From positions 35,443-44,646 of the forward strand of contig DCQY01000078.1 in the NCBI GenBank assembly GCA_002323995.1: 9,204 nucleotides of DNA, in the 5' to 3' direction. This DNA is from Akkermansiaceae bacterium UBA1506. Its GTDB lineage: Bacteria; Verrucomicrobiota; Verrucomicrobiia; Verrucomicrobiales; DEV007. Below the pieces are notes generated by a model. The model was not told where the DNA came from and did no database searches. It was given only the letters and a program-made list of their open reading frames with translations. This document shows, piece by piece, positions 1 to 6,827 of the stretch; position 1 is the first letter of the stretch, and each line of letters starts with the position of its first letter. A program made the position numbers and the translations under genes.

Positions 1-81
1 CGAAAGCAGAGGGATAAACTTTTAATATTTGGCTGGATAGCCATCCCGTCCTAAGACCAAGGCAATCCCCTGCGATCCAAG
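1..81. other. Intergenic tail downstream of the DUF368 gene; no supported gene
   Basis: This short stretch lies 3' of the DUF368 gene and runs to the window edge. On the minus strand an ATG at 44-42 opens a frame that stays open to position 1 (14 codons, beginning MAIQPNIK). It has an AGGA four bases upstream, so a further minus-strand gene could begin here, but the visible part is too short to call. A weak 4-bp hairpin (GGCT/AGCC, 31-42) has no following T-run, so I do not call a terminator. Confidence 0.3.
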
Positions 82-1050
82 CTATGTCTTCTCAGCTTCA
101 GAAGCGGCTTCAACCTTTTCCGCGTCGATAGCTTCTTTCCCTAAACTTTCCATCACCCAAACGATCACAAAACCTAACACCATGATTCCAATGGCCAGGC
201 CGGTGCCGACAGAAAGGTCCGGCAGGAACCACTCGTAGCCAATTACCTTATCTTTGGCCTTACCAGCTACTTCAAAGGTTTGAACGATCTCCTCTTTCCA
301 CGGCCAGATAATAAGTAGTGAACCCGCCACAAACCCAGTCAGAAGAGCGACTGCCTGATCGTGATATCGTTGAAAAATCCACGCGAGAATATGACTGAGC
401 GCCACTACGCCAATAACCGCTCCAATGCCAACTGGAATGAGGACGGTCAGGACGGCGAGATCACCACCAGTCAGGCGTGATACCGACTCGATCATAATGA
501 GTTGGTAATTCCCCATCAGAAGCAGAACAAAGGAACCAGAAAGGCCTGGGATAATCATGCTAGCCATGGCGACCACGCCACAAATCAGCAAGTATGAAAC
601 TGAATCGTTTTGCGAGGCGGGCTTCATCAACGCAACCGTCACGGCAATGCCTGCACCTACCAAACAGCATGTGAAAGGGCTGGCAGACCAGCGCTTTACT
701 TGCCTTCCCACAAAGAAGATCGATGCAAGAATTAAGCCAAAAAAGAATGCATAGACATAAGTTGCGTGACTTTTGAAAAGGTATTCCAAGACCTTTGCCA
801 GAGTCAAAATACTCACAATTACGCCACCGCCCAGACAGGAAAGGAACCAAAAATCGACCTTTTCTGCGAATGCGCGGAACTGTCCTTTTAGCAGCAACTT
901 AGCGGCGGTCACGTCAAAACTCTTAATCGCATTGATGAGACGTTCATAAATGCCGGTAATAAAAGCCACCGTTCCACCGGATACCCCTGGAATCACATTG
1001 GCCGCCCCCATACCAACCCCTTTCAGGAAAACAACGATCGGCCCTTTCAT
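82..1050 (-). CDS. DUF368 family membrane protein, PopT-like undecaprenyl-phosphate translocase
   Basis: This is a polytopic inner-membrane protein of 322 residues, close to the usual length of DUF368 proteins. Members of this family (PopT) have been shown to return undecaprenyl phosphate, the lipid carrier for cell-wall and surface polysaccharides, across the cytoplasmic membrane. Two related glycine/proline motifs mark the family's internal duplication: NVIPGVSGGT at residues 18-27 and MIIPGLSGS at about 165-173, each at the start of a half. Hydrophobic segments are spread along the whole chain (for example about 70-90, 98-115, 128-142, 152-185, 200-225, 235-250 and 282-301). The C-terminal 20 residues are charged and probably cytoplasmic. 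The ATG start lies 15 bp after the deformylase stop, which points to co-transcription; no Shine-Dalgarno sequence is visible. Family assignment is firm. The transport role is inferred from characterised relatives. Confidence 0.9.
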   Translation of the reverse strand: MKGPIVVFLKGVGMGAANVIPGVSGGTVAFITGIYERLINAIKSFDVTAAKLLLKGQFRAFAEKVDFWFLSCLGGGVIVSILTLAKVLEYLFKSHATYVYAFFFGLILASIFFVGRQVKRWSASPFTCCLVGAGIAVTVALMKPASQNDSVSYLLICGVVAMASMIIPGLSGSFVLLLMGNYQLIMIESVSRLTGGDLAVLTVLIPVGIGAVIGVVALSHILAWIFQRYHDQAVALLTGFVAGSLLIIWPWKEEIVQTFEVAGKAKDKVIGYEWFLPDLSVGTGLAIGIMVLGFVIVWVMESLGKEAIDAEKVEAASEAEKT

Positions 1051-1065
1051 TACTAATAATGCTGC

Positions 1066-1620
1066 TCAACCTTTATAGGCGGCTTGCATCTCTTTAAGTA
1101 GTCTCTTACTCGCCATTTTCTTAGCGCTGGACATGCGATCGATGAAAAGCTTGCCCAAGAGGTGATCTGTTTCATGCTGAATAGCTCGCGCAAAGAGTCC
1201 ATCAGTTTCAATGAGCAGTTTCTCGCCGTCCAGAGTGGTGACCTTTGCTTTCACCTCGGACGGACGAGTGATATCTCCTTGTAGTTCGGGGAATGAAAGA
1301 CAACCTTCTACCTCAGTGTCTTTCCTTCCGATAAGCTCTAACTCCGGGTTAATAAAGATCAGCGGACAAATCTCTTGGAGGGTCTTGTTCTCACCATTCA
1401 CCCGAAGATAGCTGATGCACTCGGGGTTGTAGGAAACATCAACAATTGCCAACTGGATCGCTTCACCAACCTGCTGCGCGGCTAATCCGACCCCATTGGC
1501 GTCATACATCGTTTCCAGCATATTCGAGGAAAGTTCTCGAATCTCTTTGGTCACCTCCTTCACAGGAGCACCGACTTTCCGCAAAACCGGATCGGGATAA
1601 AAGACTATCTTTAGAATCAT
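1066..1620 (-). CDS. def: Peptide deformylase
   Basis: This enzyme removes the formyl group from the N-terminal methionine of newly made proteins, a metal-dependent hydrolysis in the cytoplasm. All three family motifs are present and intact in a 184-residue protein of typical length. Motif I is GVGLAAQQ (43-50). Motif II is EGCLS (105-109), with the metal-ligand cysteine at 107. Motif III is QHETDH (148-153), giving the two metal-ligand histidines (149, 153) and the catalytic glutamate (150). The ATG start fits the family's usual N-terminus (short hydrophobic strand, then YPDPVLR). Only a weak GTAGG-like sequence precedes it. The gene sits 55 bp downstream of exbD and 15 bp upstream of the DUF368 gene. 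The usual partner fmt is not in the window. Confidence 0.97.
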   Translation of the reverse strand: MILKIVFYPDPVLRKVGAPVKEVTKEIRELSSNMLETMYDANGVGLAAQQVGEAIQLAIVDVSYNPECISYLRVNGENKTLQEICPLIFINPELELIGRKDTEVEGCLSFPELQGDITRPSEVKAKVTTLDGEKLLIETDGLFARAIQHETDHLLGKLFIDRMSSAKKMASKRLLKEMQAAYKG

Positions 1621-1675
1621 TGGGAAAACCTACTGGGCTATCTTACCTCATCTTTCAGCCCGGCAATAAAAAACC

Positions 1676-2089
1676 TCAATCATCGAGCAAAATGCGCAAC
1701 GGTAGCTCACCGATCTCCAAACCGGCCTTAGTCACTGCGTCCCAGACCTCCACCATCAGACCGAGAGGCGCCCCCTCGTCTGCTTTCAACTCCAACTCGT
1801 CATCACTAGTTTCGCTGAATCGAAGCAAAGCCAGCGGGAGAGAGTCCATCTCGATGATCTCGCTGCCGAGAGACACTTTACCATCTTTGCTCAAGGATAA
1901 GGCTACTCGGGGAGTCTCATCACCCTCTGCTGCCATCTCCGAGGACTTAGGCAAATTAACCTTAACCGACGACTCACGCTTTTTGAACGTTGTCGTTACG
2001 ATAAAGAAAATCAGCAGAATCGCGAGGATATCGATCAAAGTAATGATCGGCACCGTCGGCTTTGCTCTCTTTTTTTGGTAGATATTCAC
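1676..2089 (-). CDS. exbD: ExbD/TolR family proton-channel subunit
   Basis: This single-pass inner-membrane protein works with the ExbB/TolQ homologue encoded just upstream to convert proton flow into movement of a TonB/TolA-type partner. At 137 residues it is a normal size for the family. A short basic N-terminus leads into one transmembrane helix at about 13-35. That helix contains the LID motif whose aspartate (Asp20) corresponds to the essential proton-carrying aspartate of ExbD/TolR. The remaining ~100 residues form the periplasmic domain. Translation starts at a GTG whose last two bases overlap the TGA of the preceding gene (GTGA, 4-bp overlap), indicating translational coupling. ExbD and TolR cannot be told apart by sequence alone. 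No tolB or pal is present nearby, so ExbD is the safer name. Confidence 0.93.
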   Translation of the reverse strand: MNIYQKKRAKPTVPIITLIDILAILLIFFIVTTTFKKRESSVKVNLPKSSEMAAEGDETPRVALSLSKDGKVSLGSEIIEMDSLPLALLRFSETSDDELELKADEGAPLGLMVEVWDAVTKAGLEIGELPLRILLDD

Positions 2090-2856
2090 AACAGACCGCC
2101 CCCCTCTTCCGCTTCACGCCCAGACTGTTCGATCGCTTCGACAAGCGATTGGTCTGGAGTTTTCATCGCCTCCCTCACATGGGCGGTTTCGGCTTCATAC
2201 ATGGAGGGACCTCCATGCTTGTAAAATTCCGTCAGGAGTTGCCCCGCGATTACCTCAAACCGTGCTGCGACTCGCTCGAGGCGACGGGTGAAGAAGGAGT
2301 GGAGAATCACGGTTATCACCGCAACAACCAGACCGGCGATCGTCGTGTTAAGTGCCACTGAAATCCCCGCTGCTATCTTAGAAGGATCCGTCACATCGCC
2401 ACCAGATGTCCCTAAGGTAGCAAACACACTGACGAGACCACTGACTGTCCCTAACAATCCAAGCAGCGGAGCGATAGTGATCACTACCTCAAGAACCCCC
2501 ATCCCTTTTTCCAAAGTAACCATCTGCTCTTTTGCGGTAGCTTCGACCGCCTCACTCGCTGAATCGCGCGACTCAAAATCCGGCGAGAGCGCTTCTCTGC
2601 CGATTCGGCCCATTGGACTCTCACTGGCACGAAGCGCCGCCAACAAATGGGACGCCTGGCCTTCATCGAAAATTCGATCACAGCGGTGAAGGTCATTTCG
2701 AAGATTGATAGGAATCACGGAAGACCACTTCAGGGTTAGCGCCCGATGAATACTCACGGCGATTCCGAGGAACGAACATGCCACGATAAACGCCATGAAA
2801 ATACCTCCTGATATCAAAAAATTCCAAACCTGTTCGTTCGCACTCGGCTCTAGCAT
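2086..2856 (-). CDS. exbB: MotA/TolQ/ExbB family proton-channel protein
   Basis: This is the three-helix inner-membrane channel subunit that pairs with ExbD and energises a TonB- or TolA-like protein. Helix 1 is at about 13-36. A cytoplasmic loop of roughly 80 residues follows. Helix 2 (about 121-147) contains the diagnostic APLLGLLGTVSGLVSVF segment, and helix 3 (about 163-189) contains ALNTTIAGLVVAVI. A cytoplasmic amphipathic tail completes the 256-residue protein, a usual ExbB/TolQ length. The ATG start lies 9 bp after the stop of the TonB-like gene, preceded by a weak purine stretch (AAGAGA). The stop overlaps the exbD start by 4 bp. The final ~35 residues are acidic and look disordered. 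Whether it serves TonB-dependent uptake or Tol-type envelope maintenance is unresolved. Confidence 0.94.
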   Translation of the reverse strand: MLEPSANEQVWNFLISGGIFMAFIVACSFLGIAVSIHRALTLKWSSVIPINLRNDLHRCDRIFDEGQASHLLAALRASESPMGRIGREALSPDFESRDSASEAVEATAKEQMVTLEKGMGVLEVVITIAPLLGLLGTVSGLVSVFATLGTSGGDVTDPSKIAAGISVALNTTIAGLVVAVITVILHSFFTRRLERVAARFEVIAGQLLTEFYKHGGPSMYEAETAHVREAMKTPDQSLVEAIEQSGREAEEGGGLL

Positions 2857-2865
2857 AATGATCTC

Positions 2866-4200
2866 TTAGTAAATAATAAAATCGTAATCGAGGTCCAGTC
2901 CACCAACACCAAGAATGTCGGAAACTTCTTTCGGCATGGACGGTATCTCTGCATCCATTACCGCCTTTAGCGAGAATTCTACCATGAGCGTATTCGCCTC
3001 GTTCTTGACAACGCGAAGATTGTGAATCTTACCATATTTGTCGACCCGCATCTCTAGCTTCAGAACACCCCAAGTGACGTTTCCCTTGTTCCTACCCAGA
3101 TAGCGATACCACATTTTCCCAATCGCATCATGGACTTGTTTTTTGTAATTACCGATCGGAGTCTCCTCAGCATCGACGGCATTTTCGCCAGTGTTGCTTA
3201 CGGTGCCATTCGAACGACTTTGGATCCTTTCGCGAGTATAACCTTCAACGAAAATACCCGCGTCAGCGACGGCGACCGCTTCCGGTAATTGCTTCTCTCT
3301 CGTTTCTAACTCGGTCCGCGCCCCCCCTTTATTTCCGACTGTGCCAGACGCCATTACTTTTTCCTGCTCAGGATCAAGCTTAGAACCGACTTCAGTTTTT
3401 TCATCGCTGTCAGATGCAAATTGATTTTCACCCTGCTCAAACATCTCCCGAACCCGGGCGTTTGGATCACCATTACGATCGGAGAATGTTTTGCGCATTG
3501 CGTCTTTGGTCTTATCTGACTCAACGGCAGAGCCGTCAGGGCGGAGGCTACGATCTGCAATAGCCTCAACGGGCGCCTCCCAAGAGCCCCCAGCATTATC
3601 AGCATCTTCTCCTCCCCGCGATATTGGGCGGGAGAGATCTTCGCCTTCAACATCTGCCTTGAATCCCGATTGCAACGCTAGACTCACTGTGGGCTGATCT
3701 AAAGATGACTTCGAAGTGTTCAACCCCGTCGAAGCTAACTGGCCCGTTTCACCAGCGTTATATTCGCGAGTCTCCAGCTCAAAAATATCAAATCGATTTT
3801 CTCCAAGAAGGGTCGGGCCTTCTCGCTGAGGCAGGCTCGTGTCGGGAGCCAATTCGCTTGCCTTTGAAGTATTCCGATCTGATTCAAAAACTGCTCCTTC
3901 TGGAGCTTTCGCTTCAGGCCGGTTTGTATCAGTCCCAATGTAAGGACGAGGCAGAATGGAATTTGTCTCGGACTTTAACTCTGGCTCCGGCTCCTCGACC
4001 TCGAGGCGCTCCATCAACTCGCTCATGTCGATCACAATCTCGCTTGGCTCCTTTTCTTTGCCTGGAGGGTCCAAACTGGCGGATCCTAACTCACTGGTAG
4101 CCAGCAACACGAACACAGCTGCAAAGATAAGCACGTGAGCGATCAGTGCCCCGGAGACGCTGGCAAAAAATTTCTGCTGCTCTGACATGCCTGCTGTCAT
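2866..4200 (-). CDS. TonB/TolA-like energy transducer with long acidic linker
   Basis: The 444-residue protein has the architecture of a TonB or TolA protein. A short cytoplasmic N-terminus leads into a single membrane anchor at about 15-36. A very long low-complexity periplasmic linker spans about 40-345. A folded C-terminal domain (about 348-444, beginning YKKQVHDAIGKMWYRY) has the pattern of the TonB/TolA C-terminal fold. It is encoded directly ahead of exbB and exbD, the partners such a protein needs. The linker is rich in Glu, Asp, Ser, Thr and Gly rather than the Pro-Lys/Pro-Glu repeats of classical TonB or the Ala-Lys-Glu helix of TolA. The hexapeptide ELETRE occurs twice (141-146, 297-302). 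The first ATG is 4 bp past the glycosylase stop. A second ATG four codons in (4188) is an alternative start. The TonB versus TolA role cannot be decided from sequence alone. Confidence 0.85.
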   Translation of the reverse strand: MTAGMSEQQKFFASVSGALIAHVLIFAAVFVLLATSELGSASLDPPGKEKEPSEIVIDMSELMERLEVEEPEPELKSETNSILPRPYIGTDTNRPEAKAPEGAVFESDRNTSKASELAPDTSLPQREGPTLLGENRFDIFELETREYNAGETGQLASTGLNTSKSSLDQPTVSLALQSGFKADVEGEDLSRPISRGGEDADNAGGSWEAPVEAIADRSLRPDGSAVESDKTKDAMRKTFSDRNGDPNARVREMFEQGENQFASDSDEKTEVGSKLDPEQEKVMASGTVGNKGGARTELETREKQLPEAVAVADAGIFVEGYTRERIQSRSNGTVSNTGENAVDAEETPIGNYKKQVHDAIGKMWYRYLGRNKGNVTWGVLKLEMRVDKYGKIHNLRVVKNEANTLMVEFSLKAVMDAEIPSMPKEVSDILGVGGLDLDYDFIIY

Positions 4201-4204
4201 TTAA

Positions 4205-5047
4205 CTAAAGCGTTTTTCGCGCGAAATGAAAGAGGTATTGCTGAGCGTAGCCAGCATTCCTGCCAAAGTAATTTGAGGCCCACGCCTGCAATTGCCTGCC
4301 CTTCAAACGCTTTCTGTAGTGTTCTCTTAGAATCCTCTCGATCCACACATCAATGGGAAAAGCTCCCCATCTCCCCGCGCCAAAGAGAAGCGCACAATTG
4401 GCCACTTTCTCTCCGACCCCGTGTAAACGGATCAGCTCTTTTTGTGCTTCCGACTCACAAAGCTCATGCTCAACTGCTTCGAGGTCGATCTCTCCTGAAG
4501 CCAGCGCTTTTGCCGCGAGGTCGAGCGACTTCGCTCGGTATCCGAGTGCACATGCCCTTAATTGTTCTTCCCCCACCTCGGCTAGCACAGAAGGAGAAGG
4601 ATATGCGTAGAAAGGTTTGCCATTCATCTGATAACAAGCACCATACAACTTTCTAATTTGAAGCGATATCGCCCTTATATGGGCAACTTGCTTCAAAGAA
4701 GAAGTGATAAAGGTTGCGAGGCACTCCCAAAGTGGCTGTCGGGCTATTCGAATGCCAGGGCAATAATCAATGGCTCTTGCTAATACTTCGTCGTCCTTCG
4801 GGAAGGTGTCATGAATTGCTTTAACATTCTGATCCAATCCGAAATATCGAGTAATCGACTGGAGATCAGGTCCACTGATCCAGACCTCGCTGTCATTCCT
4901 CTGTGCAATCCATGACGGTGGCGAATCTCCAATGCAACCCGCATACCCTTCAACTCCATCCAACGCGAAAGGCTCCCAATGAAACAACTGTCCCGATTTC
5001 AGGGTATCTGAGAGAGAAAAAGGGTGTTCTAACCGATATGACTTCAT
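4205..5047 (-). CDS. OGG1-like 8-oxoguanine DNA glycosylase/AP lyase (HhH-GPD)
   Basis: This base-excision repair enzyme is predicted to remove oxidised guanine from DNA and to nick the abasic site. With the ATG at 5047 it has 280 residues and begins MKSYRLEHPFSLSDTLKSGQ, the usual start of bacterial OGG1 proteins. A GTG at 5101 would add 18 residues, but I prefer the ATG because AAAGGA lies 11 nt before it. The N-terminal OGG domain keeps SGQLFHW (Gly19 matches human Gly42). The helix-hairpin-helix is HGVGEKVANC (catalytic Lys214, pocket Cys218). Nineteen residues later comes PIDVW (catalytic Asp233), the same Lys-Asp spacing as human Lys249/Asp268. Gln269 and Phe273 match the residues that sandwich 8-oxoguanine. 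The human SSNNN...R segment, which contacts the opposite cytosine, reads SSLKQ...H here. The gene lies between rex and the TonB-like gene. Confidence 0.9.
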   Translation of the reverse strand: MKSYRLEHPFSLSDTLKSGQLFHWEPFALDGVEGYAGCIGDSPPSWIAQRNDSEVWISGPDLQSITRYFGLDQNVKAIHDTFPKDDEVLARAIDYCPGIRIARQPLWECLATFITSSLKQVAHIRAISLQIRKLYGACYQMNGKPFYAYPSPSVLAEVGEEQLRACALGYRAKSLDLAAKALASGEIDLEAVEHELCESEAQKELIRLHGVGEKVANCALLFGAGRWGAFPIDVWIERILREHYRKRLKGRQLQAWASNYFGRNAGYAQQYLFHFARKTL

Positions 5048-5103
5048 CCCAAATACCGTCCTTTTTCGGGAACCGCTACTAAAACCAGACAGCTCAATCA
5101 CCC

Positions 5104-5730
5104 CTAGTTTACAAAGAAGCCAAGACTTCCGAGCTCCGCCGCCAAATCAACATGATTCACAACAACCGCTTCAGGCACATTCAGGACTGCTGGTGAAAAG
5201 TTTAGAATGGCCTGAATGCCCGATTCTACAAGTATGTTTGTTACCTCTTGCCCCGCGGACTCGGGCACCGCAACGATACCCACGCGCACCGCGTGTTCGG
5301 CCACGTAGTCTCCTAGTGAAGAAACGTGGTGAACGGGAACTCCCATCTCCTCGGTTGGCCCCTTCACATTTGAGGGCTCCGCATCAAACGCAGCGATAAT
5401 TTCAAAACCCTCCTTACGGAATCCGCCATAGCGGATTAAGGCAGCTCCGAGATTACCCACCCCGATAAGCACGACTGGTTGGAGCATCGAGAGTCCCATT
5501 ACCCCAGAAATAGCTGCGGAAAGGGTCTCCACACTGTAACCCAAGCCTCGAGTGCCAAACTGCCCGACATAGCCTAAGTCCTTGCGCAGTTGGGTTGATT
5601 TCACGCCTGCTGCGCTGGCCAGGTCATCCGAAGAGACCGTGTCAACACTCTGCTCGAGAAACTTCTGGAGACAGCGTTGGTATAGAGAAAGGCGGTAAAC
5701 CGTCCGCTTAGGTATGTCGATCTTTTCCAC
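5104..5730 (-). CDS. rex: Redox-sensing transcriptional repressor Rex
   Basis: Rex is a dimeric repressor that reads the NADH/NAD+ ratio. It binds DNA when NAD+ dominates and releases it when NADH rises, usually controlling fermentation, respiration and redox genes. The 208 residues match the family in length and order. The N-terminal winged helix starts IPKRTVYRLSLYQRCL, with the recognition region KSTQLRKDLGYVGQFGTRGLGY-like at 44-65. A Rossmann fold follows with GVGNLG (90-95) and the strand-end aspartate in AAFD (Asp116). The C-terminal domain-swap helix ends VDLAAELGSLGFF. The start must be the GTG at 5730, because an in-frame TAA lies two codons upstream. No Shine-Dalgarno is visible. 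It is the first gene of the dense minus-strand run, 56 bp before the glycosylase ATG, and a palindrome in its leader may be an operator. Confidence 0.96.
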   Translation of the reverse strand: MEKIDIPKRTVYRLSLYQRCLQKFLEQSVDTVSSDDLASAAGVKSTQLRKDLGYVGQFGTRGLGYSVETLSAAISGVMGLSMLQPVVLIGVGNLGAALIRYGGFRKEGFEIIAAFDAEPSNVKGPTEEMGVPVHHVSSLGDYVAEHAVRVGIVAVPESAGQEVTNILVESGIQAILNFSPAVLNVPEAVVVNHVDLAAELGSLGFFVN

Positions 5731-5764
5731 AAGTTAAGAATTATTAGTAAAAGATATGCCCAAA

Positions 5765-5778
5765 TGACCTTTAAGTCA
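5765..5778. promoter_or_regulatory. Imperfect palindrome in the rex leader, possible operator
   Basis: TGACCTTTAAGTCA has perfect 4-bp outer arms (TGAC/GTCA) around an AT-rich centre and lies about 35-48 bp upstream of the rex GTG. On the rex strand a -35-like GTGACT and a TATCTT element 17 bp later overlap or follow it, so a bound protein there could block the promoter. It does not match the known Rex operator consensus (TTGTGAA-N4-TTCACAA type), so autoregulation by Rex is only a guess. Confidence 0.25.
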
Positions 5779-5840
5779 CCGTCTTTATGACGCGCGGAGA
5801 GAGCGAACAATTGAGAGAAATTTCGCAATTCATCGCTTTT

Positions 5841-5868
5841 CTAGTCGCAGCTACAGCGCGATTACTAG
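5841..5868 (-). other. Inverted repeat covering the nucleotidyltransferase stop codon
   Basis: Read on the minus strand, CTAGT, a two-base bulge and TCGC are followed by a 9-nt loop and then GCG-ACTAG. The stem therefore starts at the TAG stop of the nucleotidyltransferase gene. No U-run follows on either strand, so it is not a standard intrinsic terminator. It could be a 3'-end stabilising or processing hairpin, or chance. Confidence 0.3.
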
Positions 5869-6827
5869 ATCTGTAAATCTACATTTTCCAGTTCCCCACC
5901 TGCCAAAAGCCCTCCCATCACAACCGTACGTTTGAGCCTGGAATTCGGTGCCACTTCGCATCCATCCCATAAAATGCTTTCCACAATTTTGGCTCCCTCA
6001 CCGATAGTCACTTCACTGCCAATCGCAGAAAGATCGTCAATCTCTACGCCGTTCGCGATCCTAGCTGTGTTCGCAATTCGCTCTAGGCCTCCATCCACCG
6101 CGTATCGAGGAAACCCCTCGTGCGGCATCTTTAATGCGTCCAAATAAGATTCGCGCTCTCCAAGATCAGTCCACAAACCTTCGTCCACAAGAATTCCTCC
6201 GACTTTCTCGCCCTGTCGAATCGCTTCAAGAAAACAAAGAACCACTGATTCGATTTTACCGGGACGGATAAAATCAAGAAAGCGAGGTGAAATAAAATAG
6301 ATGCCAGTGAACTGGTATCTCCCTTCCCAATCCGGCCTCAGTTGGCCTCGCAGGTCAACCACCTCTCCAGTACCCTCATCAAATCCTACCCGCAACTCGT
6401 CACCTTCGGAGCGGAGAAGAAGAGTGACCAGATTATCTGAATCACAATGAGTCTCCCAAGCGCTGCGCAAAGGGAGATCAGTCAAAATGTCTCCATTATA
6501 GATCACAGAAGACACATCTGTCGGGAGCCAATCCCGAATATTGTCAATTCCTCCTGCGGTATCGAGCAGAGTCGGCTCATGTCGAAAACTGAGATTAGTC
6601 CCGGAGTAGCCGCCTTTTGGAAAAGCAATATCGTAAGCTTCAGCACAATGATGAGTGTTTATCATGAACTCTTTCACCTCGAGTTCGGAGATCAGGTGGT
6701 CCAATCCGAATGATATGAGAGGTCGATTCCAGACCGGCACTAAAGGCTTCGGCAGAGATTCGGTAAGCGGCCTTAACCGAGTGCCTAAGCCAGCTCCGAG
6801 AATGAACGCCTTGGGTACAGTTAACAT
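5865..6827 (-). CDS. Sugar-phosphate nucleotidyltransferase (NDP-sugar pyrophosphorylase)
   Basis: This enzyme joins a nucleotide to a sugar-1-phosphate and releases pyrophosphate, giving an activated sugar for envelope or polysaccharide synthesis. The N-terminal domain starts AFILGAGLGTRLRPLTESLPKPL (residues 7-29, ATG at 6827), the nucleotide-binding signature. It continues with LLDTAGGI (88-94) and the metal-binding YNGDI (110-114). TGIYFISP and LWTDLGE follow, typical of the sugar-binding half. Residues from about 243 have the alternating hydrophobic pattern of a left-handed beta-helix tail. Total length is 320 residues. AGGAGG lies 15 nt before this ATG, which is rather far; an ATG at 6860 would add 11 residues that do not fit the family. 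It resembles MurU and mannose-1-phosphate guanylyltransferase. Without its partner kinase in view I do not assign the substrate. Confidence 0.88.
   Translation of the reverse strand: MLTVPKAFILGAGLGTRLRPLTESLPKPLVPVWNRPLISFGLDHLISELEVKEFMINTHHCAEAYDIAFPKGGYSGTNLSFRHEPTLLDTAGGIDNIRDWLPTDVSSVIYNGDILTDLPLRSAWETHCDSDNLVTLLLRSEGDELRVGFDEGTGEVVDLRGQLRPDWEGRYQFTGIYFISPRFLDFIRPGKIESVVLCFLEAIRQGEKVGGILVDEGLWTDLGERESYLDALKMPHEGFPRYAVDGGLERIANTARIANGVEIDDLSAIGSEVTIGEGAKIVESILWDGCEVAPNSRLKRTVVMGGLLAGGELENVDLQI

Noticed and set aside
1051..1060. TACTAATAAT near the DUF368 start, matched by ATTATTAGTA (5740-5749) near the rex start
   Set aside because: It is a 10-base AT-rich match in opposite orientation relative to the two genes, likely chance.
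1446..2081. A 211-codon plus-strand open frame opposite def and exbD
   Set aside because: It lies entirely antisense to two firmly identified genes and spans their intergenic gap. Its product is rich in Ser, Arg and Pro with no recognisable domain, as expected from a shadow frame.
2288..2689. A 133-codon plus-strand open frame opposite exbB
   Set aside because: It is antisense to the conserved helix 2 and 3 region of ExbB, and its Ser/Thr/Pro-rich composition is a by-product of those codons.
3705..4100. A 131-codon plus-strand open frame opposite the TonB-like linker
   Set aside because: It has no family likeness or ribosome-binding site, and it is explained by low-complexity coding on the other strand.
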